Shown: positions 45,994 through 52,878 of the stretch, piece by piece | Layout of the letters: every line of letters starts with the position of its first letter | Numbering within the stretch: position 1 is the stretch's first letter | NCBI GenBank assembly: GCA_051859045.1 | Contig: JBHYGK010000023.1 | Span: forward strand, 62,001 to 126,000 | Source: JBHYGK01 sp051859045 | GTDB lineage: Bacteria > Pseudomonadota > Gammaproteobacteria > Xanthomonadales > Xanthomonadaceae | Length of the DNA stretch: 64,000 nucleotides | Direction of reading: 5' to 3' | Notes under the pieces: generated by a model | Told to the model about the DNA's origin: nothing | The model's input: the letters and a program-made list of their open reading frames with translations, nothing else | The model's database searches: none | Program-made: the position numbers and the translations under genes

Positions 45994-46830
45994 ATGTCCA
46001 GCATCCTCGTCCTCGGCGCCCACGGCACGGTCGGCGCCGCCCTGTCCGCCAGGCTCGCCGCCGATGGCCACGCCGTCCGCCGCGCGGGCCGCCGCGCCCC
46101 GGCCCAGCCCGGCGACGTCCAGCTCGACCTCGCCACCGGCGAGGGCGTGGCCGAGGCCTTCGCCGGCGCCGATGCGGCGTTCCTGATGTCCCCGCCCGGC
46201 CACATGGCGCAGGACGTCCTGCTGGGCCGGGCGATCGACGCCGCCGAGGCCGCGGGCGTCGGCCAGGTGGTGCTGATGACCGCCATGGGCGTGGACGCCA
46301 ACGAGGCCGCGCCGATGCGCATCGCCGAGCGCCGGCTCGAGCGCTCCGGGCTGCGCTGGACCGTGCTGCGGCCGAACTGGTTCATGCAGAACTTCCACAC
46401 TTACTGGATCGACGGGATCCTGCGCCGCGGCGCCATCGAACTGCCGGTCGGCAGCGCGAAGGGCAGCTTCATCGACGCCCGCGACATCGCCGCCAGCGCC
46501 GCCGCCGCCTTCGGCCGCCGCGACGTCGACGGGCAGGCCTTCGACCTGACCGGCCCGGTCGCCCTCGACCACGACGCGGTCGCGGCCCTCCTGGCCCAGG
46601 CCTCCGGCCGTGCGATCCGTTACCAGCCCATCGGCGTCGGCGAGATGCGCGCGGGACTGTTGCAGGCCGGCCTGGGCGCGGACTACGCCGAGTTCATGCT
46701 GGAGATCCTCGGCTATTTCGCCCTCGGCGCGGCCGAGCGGACCACCGATGCGGTGCGCCAGTTGACCGGGCGGGAGCCGGGCACGCTCGAGGCCTACGCC
46801 CGCGACCATCGCGCGGCGTGGATGGGCTGA
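45994..46830 (+). CDS. NmrA-like NAD(P)-binding oxidoreductase
   Basis: A 278-residue atypical short-chain dehydrogenase. The N-terminal nucleotide motif is LVLGAHGTVGAALSARLAAD. The middle contains VVLMTAMGVDANEAAPM and the segment LRPNWFMQNFHTYWIDGI, typical of the NmrA/QOR2/azoreductase-like group. No catalytic YxxxK is evident, so it may act as a quinone reductase or redox sensor. Family assignment is good; the substrate is unknown. The divergent AraC regulator probably controls it. Confidence 0.83.
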   Translation: MSSILVLGAHGTVGAALSARLAADGHAVRRAGRRAPAQPGDVQLDLATGEGVAEAFAGADAAFLMSPPGHMAQDVLLGRAIDAAEAAGVGQVVLMTAMGVDANEAAPMRIAERRLERSGLRWTVLRPNWFMQNFHTYWIDGILRRGAIELPVGSAKGSFIDARDIAASAAAAFGRRDVDGQAFDLTGPVALDHDAVAALLAQASGRAIRYQPIGVGEMRAGLLQAGLGADYAEFMLEILGYFALGAAERTTDAVRQLTGREPGTLEAYARDHRAAWMG

Positions 46831-46836
46831 ACACCG

Positions 46837-46866
46837 CGCGGCGCGGCCCACCGGGGCCGCGCCGCG
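46837..46866. terminator. Strong bidirectional hairpin between convergent genes
   Basis: A perfect 13-bp stem CGCGGCGCGGCCC/GGGCCGCGCCGCG (46837-46849 with 46854-46866, ACCG loop) fills the gap between the oxidoreductase and lipoprotein genes. Stem length and position fit a bidirectional terminator, although no T-run is present. Confidence 0.7.
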
Positions 46867-46882
46867 ACGAGGGCAGGGTGGA

Positions 46883-47488
46883 TCAGCCTTCCGGCGACGC
46901 GAAGTCGATGGCCAGCGGCCGGCCCAGCAGCCGCTCCAGCGGCAGCGGCCACAGGCCGAGCGGCTCGACGGCGCGCATCGCCTCCATCGGCGTCGCGCCG
47001 CGATAGCGCACCAGCCAGGCCGCATGCACGGCGCCCGCGCGGGCGCCGGAGCCGCAGTGCAGCAGCACGGTGCCGCCGGCGGCCGCCTGGCGCTCGCGCT
47101 CGTAGGCGTCCACGACGTCGCCCGTGTAGCCCGCGGCGCCGGCGATCGGCGACTGCGCGTAGCTCACGCCGGCGGCCTCGAACAGCGCGGCTTCGTCGAA
47201 GCCCAGCGTCGCCATCTCCTCGGGCGTGCGCAGGTTCAGCACGCGGGTGACGCCGGTGCCGGCGATCGCCGGGATGTCGGCGGCGCCCGGCTGCGCGCCG
47301 ATGATCACGCCCTCGGCGCGCAGCGAGCGATCGAGGAACCCTGGGGCCGCGGCAGCGGGGGCGGCCGCGGGGCTCGGCGCGGCGGTGGCCGCAGGCGGCG
47401 CGATGTCGCGGGATGACTGGCCCGCGCAGGCCGTCAGGCCGAGGGTGGTGAACACCGCGAGGGACAGCGCACGCAGGGAGAGGGTCAT
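46883..47488 (-). CDS. DUF442/phosphatase-rhodanese-like lipoprotein
   Basis: A 201-residue exported lipoprotein: signal peptide with lipobox (SLAVFTTLGLTAC), an Ala/Pro linker, and a phosphatase-like fold domain with DIPAIAGTGVTRVLNLRTPE and the active-site loop LLHCGSGARAG. The spacing is C-X4-R, as in DUF442/TIGR01244 (beta-lactamase-hydrolase-like) sulfurtransferases, not the C-X5-R of true tyrosine phosphatases. The role may be sulfur or persulfide handling, or a phosphatase; this cannot be decided from sequence. I use the ATG at 47488 because it starts the signal peptide. Confidence 0.75.
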   Translation of the reverse strand: MTLSLRALSLAVFTTLGLTACAGQSSRDIAPPAATAAPSPAAAPAAAAPGFLDRSLRAEGVIIGAQPGAADIPAIAGTGVTRVLNLRTPEEMATLGFDEAALFEAAGVSYAQSPIAGAAGYTGDVVDAYERERQAAAGGTVLLHCGSGARAGAVHAAWLVRYRGATPMEAMRAVEPLGLWPLPLERLLGRPLAIDFASPEG

Positions 47489-47547
47489 GCTGGCGGGCCT
47501 TGGCCGGGAGGAGCCTGCATCGTACCCCAGATGCACCGCTACGTTTA

Positions 47548-47563
47548 CATAATATACATTATG
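47548..47563 (-). promoter_or_regulatory. AT-rich palindrome upstream of the DUF442-like lipoprotein
   Basis: CATAAT-ATAC-ATTATG is a perfect inverted repeat with a 4-bp spacer, inside a markedly AT-rich island (47541-47572), 60-75 bp upstream of the lipoprotein start on the minus strand. It overlaps likely -10 hexamers (TATATT/CATAAT). The BigR repressor of Xylella and Agrobacterium is known to bind a TA-rich palindrome at the promoter of the DUF442-containing BLH gene, so a BigR/YgaV-like ArsR-family site is a reasonable inference. Confidence 0.6.
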
Positions 47564-47594
47564 CGCAGTTTAGGCTGGAAAGCTGGGGTCGCCC

Positions 47595-48026
47595 TCAGGG
47601 CGACCGCGACACGTGCGGGATTTCGGGATCCAGGCTCACCCACGGCTGCGCACTTGACGTCCAGATGTCCACCGCCGGCTTGAAGCCAGACGGGTCGTCC
47701 AGCGACGCGAAGCGGATCGACATCAGGTGCGGGACCAACTCGCCCCGCGTGAACAGCTGCGAGCCGCAGGTGCCGCAGAAGCTCCGCGTGGTGGCGCCGC
47801 CGCTGTCAGCGGTGACGACGAAGGTCGCAGGCTCGCCCGTCACCACGATGTCCGCCACGTGGACGACGATGCCCGAGGCGAACGCCGCGCCGCTGAATCG
47901 CTGGCAGTCGCGGCAATGGCAACTGAGCATCGCCACCGGCGTACCGCCGCAGGTGTAGCGGATGGCGCCGCAGGCGCATCCGCCGGTGATCGCCTGGCCC
48001 ATCGTCATGTCCCCCGTCGCGCTCAT
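47595..48026 (-). CDS. GFA/CENP-V-family zinc protein
   Basis: A 143-residue protein with the zinc-binding pattern of the glutathione-dependent formaldehyde-activating (GFA) superfamily: GGCACGAIRY, MLSCHCRDCQRFSGAAF, and FCGTCGSQLFTR. Most members have no proven activity. The start at 48026 overlaps the upstream RidA-like gene stop (ATGA); an internal ATG at 48008 is possible. A short GC-rich inverted repeat (47587-47605) surrounds its stop codon. Confidence 0.85.
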   Translation of the reverse strand: MSATGDMTMGQAITGGCACGAIRYTCGGTPVAMLSCHCRDCQRFSGAAFASGIVVHVADIVVTGEPATFVVTADSGGATTRSFCGTCGSQLFTRGELVPHLMSIRFASLDDPSGFKPAVDIWTSSAQPWVSLDPEIPHVSRSP

Positions 48027-48454
48027 GCGGAGCCCTCGCGGCGCACGGTGTCGCCTCGCGCGCCGTCGGGCAACGCCGCGATCACCTTGATCTCGAAGTC
48101 GAAGCCCGACAGCCACGACACCCCGACGCCGGTCAGCGTGGGATGCGGCGCCTCGCCCCAGAACGCCGCCACCACGGCCCAGGCCCGCGCGAGCGTGCGC
48201 TCGGGATCGACGAGGAACACCGTCACGTCGATCACGTCGTCGAAGCGGCAGCCGGCCTCGGCCAGGATCGCCTCGAGGTGGCGGAACGCGGCCCGCACCT
48301 GGTCCTCGAGCACCGGCTCGGGCGAGCCGTCCTCTCGGCTGCCCACCTGCCCCGACACGAACAGCAGCCCGTTGGACCGGATCGCCGGGGAATAGCGGTG
48401 GCGCTCGAACAGGGCGCGGCCCTGCGGGGGGAACACGACGTCACGGACGGCCAT
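48023..48454 (-). CDS. RidA/YjgF-family protein
   Basis: A 143-residue member of the RidA (reactive intermediate deaminase) superfamily, which hydrolyses reactive enamines/imines or acts in related catabolic steps. Family features are YSPAIRSNGLLFVSGQVG near the start, QVRAAFRHLEAILAEAGCRF, and the late LSGFDFEIKVIAAL. The strict Arg of the RidA active site is not certain here, so it may belong to another subgroup. It is co-transcribed with the GFA gene and divergent from a LysR regulator. Confidence 0.84.
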   Translation of the reverse strand: MAVRDVVFPPQGRALFERHRYSPAIRSNGLLFVSGQVGSREDGSPEPVLEDQVRAAFRHLEAILAEAGCRFDDVIDVTVFLVDPERTLARAWAVVAAFWGEAPHPTLTGVGVSWLSGFDFEIKVIAALPDGARGDTVRREGSA

Positions 48455-48545
48455 GGGGTCTCCGGGATGTTTGGGCACTGGGGCTAGGGCCGCGCACGGT
48501 AGGCCGCTCGGAGGCGCAGATATACATGACGGATCCGGGCACACT

Positions 48546-48562
48546 GTTTTCCTTTAGAGAAC
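48546..48562. promoter_or_regulatory. Candidate LysR operator in the ridA-like/lysR divergent region
   Basis: GTTTTC (48546-48551) and GAGAAC (48557-48562) form an imperfect inverted repeat with T-N11-A character in an AT-richer stretch, 30-46 bp before the LysR gene start. This is the usual place for LysR-type autoregulatory binding. Confidence 0.45.
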
Positions 48563-48591
48563 AATCGCGCCGCACGACAGGAGCCCTCCCG

Positions 48592-49599
48592 ATGAACCGG
48601 ATCGACGCGATGCAGGCCTTCGCACGGGTGGTGGAAACCGGCAGCTTCACCAAGGCGGCGGACTCGCTGCAGGCCAGCCGGACCCGCGTGACCCAGCTGG
48701 TGCAGCAGCTCGAGGCCCACCTAAGGGTGACGCTGCTCCATCGCACCACACGCAAGGTCAACGCCACCGCGGACGGCGCGGCCTATTACGAGCGCGTCGT
48801 GCGCATCCTGGCCGACCTGGAGGACGCGGAGGCGAGCCTGTCGGGCGCCGCGGCCACCCCGCGCGGGCGGCTGCGCGTGGACGTGCCGGCGCCCATCGCC
48901 AGCCTGGTCCTGGTGCCTGCCCTGCCCGCCTTCTTCGCGCGGTATCCCGAACTCCAGCTCGAGCTCGGCGTCAGCGACCGCTCGGTGGACCTGATCGACG
49001 AGGACGTCGACGCCGTGCTCCGCGTCGGCACGATCCGCGAGGGCTTCCTGCGCGCGCGGCACGTGGCCGACCTGGCGCTGGGGCTGTTCGCCGCCCCGGG
49101 CTACCTGCGAAGCACAGGCCAGCCCGCGCATCCCGTCGCCCTCGAGGACGGTCGCCACGCGCTGATCGGGTTCCGCGCGATGCGGGCACGCGCCCCGCTG
49201 TCACTGGCGATGCGACGCGGCGACGAAACCTGCCGCGTCATGAGCGCCGGCCCACTGGCGGTGGACGACGGACACGCCTACCTCGCGGCGGGCATCGCGG
49301 GGCTCGGCGTGGTGTGCCTGCCCCGCTACCTCGCGGTGGGCGCGCTGGCGCGCGGCGAGCTGGCGCCGCTGTTCGAGGACTGGCACCTCGACCCGCTACC
49401 GCTGTACCTCGCCTACCCGCCCGGCCGACAGGTAAGCCGGAAGCTGCGGGTGTTCATCGACTGGGTGGTCGACCTGCTCGGCGGGCGCGCGCCGGACATC
49501 ATCCGCCCCGGCCTGATGCCGACCGTGCGGCCGGGCGAGCCACGCCCGCGGCTCGCCCGCCGCCGAACGTCCGATGCGAGAACGTCGAGCGCGCCGTGA
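48592..49599 (+). CDS. LysR-family transcriptional regulator
   Basis: A 335-residue regulator with the N-terminal winged helix-turn-helix (MQAFARVVETGSFTKAADSL, then QLVQQLEAHLRVTLLHRTTR) and a LysR substrate-binding domain (GRLRVDVPAPIASLVLVPAL onward). The C-terminal 35 residues are Arg/Pro-rich and extend beyond the usual length. The start is the ATG at 48592 with AGGAG 10 bases upstream; an in-frame upstream extension lacks similarity. It is divergent from the RidA-GFA pair, which it may regulate. Confidence 0.9.
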   Translation: MNRIDAMQAFARVVETGSFTKAADSLQASRTRVTQLVQQLEAHLRVTLLHRTTRKVNATADGAAYYERVVRILADLEDAEASLSGAAATPRGRLRVDVPAPIASLVLVPALPAFFARYPELQLELGVSDRSVDLIDEDVDAVLRVGTIREGFLRARHVADLALGLFAAPGYLRSTGQPAHPVALEDGRHALIGFRAMRARAPLSLAMRRGDETCRVMSAGPLAVDDGHAYLAAGIAGLGVVCLPRYLAVGALARGELAPLFEDWHLDPLPLYLAYPPGRQVSRKLRVFIDWVVDLLGGRAPDIIRPGLMPTVRPGEPRPRLARRRTSDARTSSAP

Positions 49600-49606
49600 A
49601 GGGCGC

Positions 49607-49924
49607 TCAATGCGCGAGCTTCAGCACCACCACGCCCGCCACGATCAGCGCCACGCCCACGTAGCGCAGGATCGACGAGGGGTCGCCGAACCACAGCACG
49701 CCCACCGCGAAGGTCCCGGCCGCGCCGATGCCGGTCCACACCGCGTAGGCCGTGCCCAGCGGGATCTCGCGCTGGGCCAGCCACAGCATGAAGCCGCTCG
49801 CGGCCATGAAGCCCACGGCCAGCGCGATGCCGGTCCAGCGGGTGGCGGGGGCCTGGGCCAGCTTCAGGCCAACGGGCCAGCCGATCTCCAGCAGGCCGGC
49901 GATGACGAGGTAGATCCAGCTCAT
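49607..49924 (-). CDS. SMR-family exporter (SugE/Gdx-like)
   Basis: A 105-residue four-helix small multidrug resistance protein. The essential Glu13 lies in helix 1 (MSWIYLVIAGLLEIGWPVGL). The GLLEIGWPVGLK pattern and FMLWLAQREIPLGTAYAVWT resemble the SugE/Gdx branch, which exports guanidinium, rather than EmrE. I found no guanidine riboswitch hairpins upstream, although TATAAC about 40 bp upstream could be a -10. It converges on the LysR gene, 7 bp apart. Confidence 0.88.
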   Translation of the reverse strand: MSWIYLVIAGLLEIGWPVGLKLAQAPATRWTGIALAVGFMAASGFMLWLAQREIPLGTAYAVWTGIGAAGTFAVGVLWFGDPSSILRYVGVALIVAGVVVLKLAH

Positions 49925-50075
49925 GGTGGGCTCCGATCCGCGCGGGGGGAGGCGCGTCGGGCCGGGTTATAGCACCGGCCATGCGCGCGCCCCGGCGGCG
50001 CGTCCGGACGGCCGGTGCACCGGCGGGCCAATCATGGCCTATGATCGGATCAGGATTGACCAGGAGCCCGCCGCC

Positions 50076-50669
50076 ATGAGCACCCGCGCCCCCCGCAGCC
50101 CCGACCGCCCTGCCCGCGCGCCGGCCCGCGCCACGCCCGTCCGCGCCACGCCAGCCCGCGCCGCCGCGGCCACCCGCGTGCGCGACGTGGCGGGCGAGGC
50201 GCCCGCCGCCGCGGCCATGCCGGTGGCCCTGCGGCCGTTCCGCCGGCTGCTGCGCACCGCGGCGCTCACCGACCGCGTCGAGATCGAGCGCCACGGCGTG
50301 CCCTACCAGGTCGTGCAGGACCTCATCGACCAGATCGGCGTCTCCAGCACCGACTTCCAGCGCTACGTGCGCATCCCCAAGGCCACCTTCACCAAGAAGA
50401 TGAAGGACAAGGCGCTGTTCGCCGGCACCCCGGGCCAGTCGGTGGTGGGCCTGCTCGAGCTGATCAACCGCGTCGAGGACATGCTGGCCGCCGACGACGA
50501 CAACCCCGCCGCCACGGGCTTCGACGTCGAGGCCTGGGTGGGCCAGTGGATCCGCCGGCCGCAGCCGGCGCTGGGCGGCCTGGCGCCGGCCGAGCTGCTC
50601 GACACACCCAGCGGCCGCGACTCGGTCATGCGGGTGCTGGGCGCGATCCAGAGCGGCGCCTACCAGTGA
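50076..50669 (+). CDS. Xre/MbcA/ParS-type antitoxin (DUF2384)
   Basis: Antitoxin of a RES toxin-antitoxin pair. The 197-residue protein has a low-complexity Arg/Ala/Pro N-terminus (about 48 residues), then an Xre-like helix-turn-helix domain (VVQDLIDQIGVSSTDFQRYV, RIPKATFTKKMKD) and the C-terminal DUF2384 toxin-binding region (APAELLDTPSGRDSVMRVLG). The ATG at 50076 has AGGAG about 10 bases upstream; the next Met at residue 48 would remove the low-complexity tail. Its TGA overlaps the toxin GTG start, indicating coupled translation. Confidence 0.88.
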   Translation: MSTRAPRSPDRPARAPARATPVRATPARAAAATRVRDVAGEAPAAAAMPVALRPFRRLLRTAALTDRVEIERHGVPYQVVQDLIDQIGVSSTDFQRYVRIPKATFTKKMKDKALFAGTPGQSVVGLLELINRVEDMLAADDDNPAATGFDVEAWVGQWIRRPQPALGGLAPAELLDTPSGRDSVMRVLGAIQSGAYQ

Positions 50670-51157
50670 GGCTGGCCCGGATCGGCTCGACCGGGCCGGG
50701 CTGGGCGCCCGCGGATCTCTCCGGCGCCGGCGCGGCCGCCTCGCCCGGGCGCTGGAACCGGCCCGGCGAGCGCGTGGTGTACGCCGCGCCCACGCTGGCG
50801 ATGGCCGTGCTCGAGACCGCCGCGCACATCGACGACGGCGGGCTGCCGCTCAACAAGTACGTCATCGCCATCGACGTGCCCGACGCGGTCTGGGCCGCGC
50901 GCCGCGTGCTCGCGGCTGGCGACCTGCCGGGCGGCTGGGACGCGATCCCGCACGGGCTGGTGTCGATCGCGGCGGGCTCGGCCTGGTACGCCAGCGGCGA
51001 GACGGCGCTGCTCGAGCTGCCCTCGGTGATCGTGCCCGAGGAGTCGGTGGTGCTGATCAACGCCGAGCATCCCGATGCCGCGCGGCTGCGCGCCACCGCG
51101 ACCCGGCGGCTGCAGTACAACCTGCTGTTCCGCGGCGGCCGCACCGCGGCGCGCTGA
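50666..51157 (+). CDS. RES-domain toxin (NAD-degrading family)
   Basis: A 163-residue RES-domain protein, named for conserved Arg, Glu and Ser residues. The sequence shows SPGRWNRPGERVVYAAPTLA with the Arg and the following Tyr, MAVLETAAH with Glu, and HGLVSIAAGSAWYASGETAL with Ser candidates. Characterised Xre-RES toxins deplete NAD+. The start is the GTG at 50666, overlapping the antitoxin stop. The pair looks intact and complete. Confidence 0.88.
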   Translation: MRLARIGSTGPGWAPADLSGAGAAASPGRWNRPGERVVYAAPTLAMAVLETAAHIDDGGLPLNKYVIAIDVPDAVWAARRVLAAGDLPGGWDAIPHGLVSIAAGSAWYASGETALLELPSVIVPEESVVLINAEHPDAARLRATATRRLQYNLLFRGGRTAAR

Positions 51158-51220
51158 GCGCGACCGCCGCGATAGCCGCACGGGCCGACCACCGCCGACC
51201 ACGCGCCGCCAGCCCGTATC

Positions 51221-51943
51221 ATGGCCGCGATGACCTCGCCTCCCGCTCCCGCCCCGGCCTCGCCCGCCGACGCCCCCGCCCTGCCCGGCCTGCCGCCCGG
51301 CGCCGTCGCGCTGAAGGCCGACAGCTTCGGCCGCATCCTGCTGATGCATGCCGTCGACGGCACGCCCTTCATCCGTCGCGACCTCGGCCACGTGGCGTTC
51401 GGTTTCCGGCTGCTGGCGCGCTGGCTGGCGCGACGCGAAGCGCATGCGCTGCGCGGCGTGCTGGGCGCCGAGGCGGTGCCGCAGCTGCTGGGCTGGGACG
51501 GCCGCCACCTCGACCGCAGCTACCTCGACGGCGCGGCGATGTACCAGCGCCCGCCACGCGGCGACCTGGCCTACTTCCGGCTCGCCCGCCGCCGGCTGCA
51601 GGCCCTGCACCGCCGCGGCCTGGCCCACAACGACCTGGCCAAGGAGGCCAACTGGCTGGTGCTGGCCGACGGCACGCCGGCGATCATCGACTTCCAGCTG
51701 GCCGTGAGAGGCGCGCCGCGCTCGCGCTGGATCCGGCTGCTGGCGCGCGAGGATCTCCGCCACCTGCTCAAGCACAAGCGCACCTACTGCCCCGGCGCGA
51801 TCACGCCGACCGAGCGCCGGCTGCTCAAGCGCCGCTCCTGGGTGCGCGAGCTGTGGTTCGCCACCGGCAAGCCGGTGTACCGCTTCATCACCCGGCGCGT
51901 CCTGCGCTGGGAGGACAACGAAGGCCGCGGCCCGCAGCCCTGA
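51221..51943 (+). CDS. RIO-like/atypical protein kinase-fold protein
   Basis: A 240-residue protein with an eukaryotic-type kinase fold reduced in size. The catalytic loop reads HNDLAKEANWLV (Asp and Asn in place of the HRD...N pattern), followed by IIDFQLAVRG, where DFQ replaces DFG. A glycine-rich nucleotide loop is not evident; the N-terminus carries Lys/Arg-rich AFGFRLLARWLARREAH. The C-terminal part, LLAREDLRHLLKHKRTYCPG, is distinctive. It is probably a phosphotransferase with unknown substrate, or a lipid/LPS-core kinase. It follows the RES toxin by 63 bp but has its own start region and no evident link. Confidence 0.7.
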   Translation: MAAMTSPPAPAPASPADAPALPGLPPGAVALKADSFGRILLMHAVDGTPFIRRDLGHVAFGFRLLARWLARREAHALRGVLGAEAVPQLLGWDGRHLDRSYLDGAAMYQRPPRGDLAYFRLARRRLQALHRRGLAHNDLAKEANWLVLADGTPAIIDFQLAVRGAPRSRWIRLLAREDLRHLLKHKRTYCPGAITPTERRLLKRRSWVRELWFATGKPVYRFITRRVLRWEDNEGRGPQP

Positions 51944-52050
51944 TCCGCCGGGCACGGCGCCCGATGGGCACGACCGCCGGACCCTCGACGCCCACGCCGC
52001 GCGTGCACGAGTGCCTCCGCGGCGTCGTGCGCCGCCGCTAGGCTGATGGC

Positions 52051-52878
52051 ATGGCCACGCCGCGCCCCGACACCTCGCACCGCCCCACCCTCTTCGCCCG
52101 CCTCGGGATGCTGGCTGCCGCCCTGCTGCCCGGCGTCGCCGCGGCCGCCACGCCGGTGCTCGAACTCGACTGCCCCGGCGGTCGCCTCTCCGTCGAGGCC
52201 AGGCCCTGGGGCGAGACCACCGCCGGCTCGCTGCGCGTGGCCATGGCCTACCGCTGGAACGACCATCCGCTGGCCGCGATCCGCTACGAGCACCACCACG
52301 CCAACCTGCTGCCGTGGCTCCAGCGCGGCGCCGCGCGCACGCGCGAGTTCGGGCTGCGGCTGCCGCCGGCGGAGCGCAGCCGGATGCACGGCGATGATGC
52401 CGGCGACACGCTCTACCTGCCGCCCGCCGACGCGACGCCCGCGCAGTTCGCCGCACTCGCCGACTGCCTGGCCGCAGCCCAGCCGCGGCTGCGCGAGGCC
52501 TTCGCGCGCGCGGAAGTGCGCAGCCGAAGCCTGCTGGGCCTGATGTCGAACCGCGCCAGCCTGCCGGTGACCGGCATCGCGCGGCTGGTGCACGCCGAGG
52601 CGCCGCTGCTGGGCGTGTACGGCGAGGGCGCGCGGATCGTGGTGATCGAGGCAGACGGCTCGCTGCGCGTGCTGACCGACTACACCGCCAACAACCGCGC
52701 CGACGCCGTACTGCTGGGCCGCCTGGGCCCGCCCGGCCGCGGCGGGCGCCGCTCGCTGGCGGCGCCGCCGCGCTTCACGCTGGACGGCGTCGCCTACGAG
52801 ACCCGCCACCTGCTCGAGGAGCGCGACTTCGCCGGTCGCCGGCTGGGCGAGGTCATCACGCTCGAGGCGCCGCGATGA
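52051..52878 (+). CDS. Secreted protein of unknown function
   Basis: A 275-residue protein. A signal peptide (LFARLGMLAAALLPGVAAAA) is followed by a mature domain with strands such as PVLELDCPGGRLSVEARPWG, then LREAFARAEVRSRSLLGLMS and LLEERDFAGRRLGEVITLEA. I recognise no domain. Two Cys residues remain in the mature part, possibly forming a disulfide. It overlaps the downstream TPR gene by four bases (ATGA), so the two are translationally coupled and probably work together. The start is the ATG at 52051. Confidence 0.75.
   Translation: MATPRPDTSHRPTLFARLGMLAAALLPGVAAAATPVLELDCPGGRLSVEARPWGETTAGSLRVAMAYRWNDHPLAAIRYEHHHANLLPWLQRGAARTREFGLRLPPAERSRMHGDDAGDTLYLPPADATPAQFAALADCLAAAQPRLREAFARAEVRSRSLLGLMSNRASLPVTGIARLVHAEAPLLGVYGEGARIVVIEADGSLRVLTDYTANNRADAVLLGRLGPPGRGGRRSLAAPPRFTLDGVAYETRHLLEERDFAGRRLGEVITLEAPR

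Noticed and set aside
46883..47488. Classical protein tyrosine phosphatase
   Set aside because: The active-site loop HCGSGAR is C-X4-R, not C-X5-R, so a DUF442/rhodanese-like assignment is preferred.
49925..50040. Guanidine riboswitch upstream of the SugE/Gdx-like gene
   Set aside because: No paired hairpins with ACGG/ACGR loops and no ykkC-like core could be found; only GC-rich inverted repeats are present.
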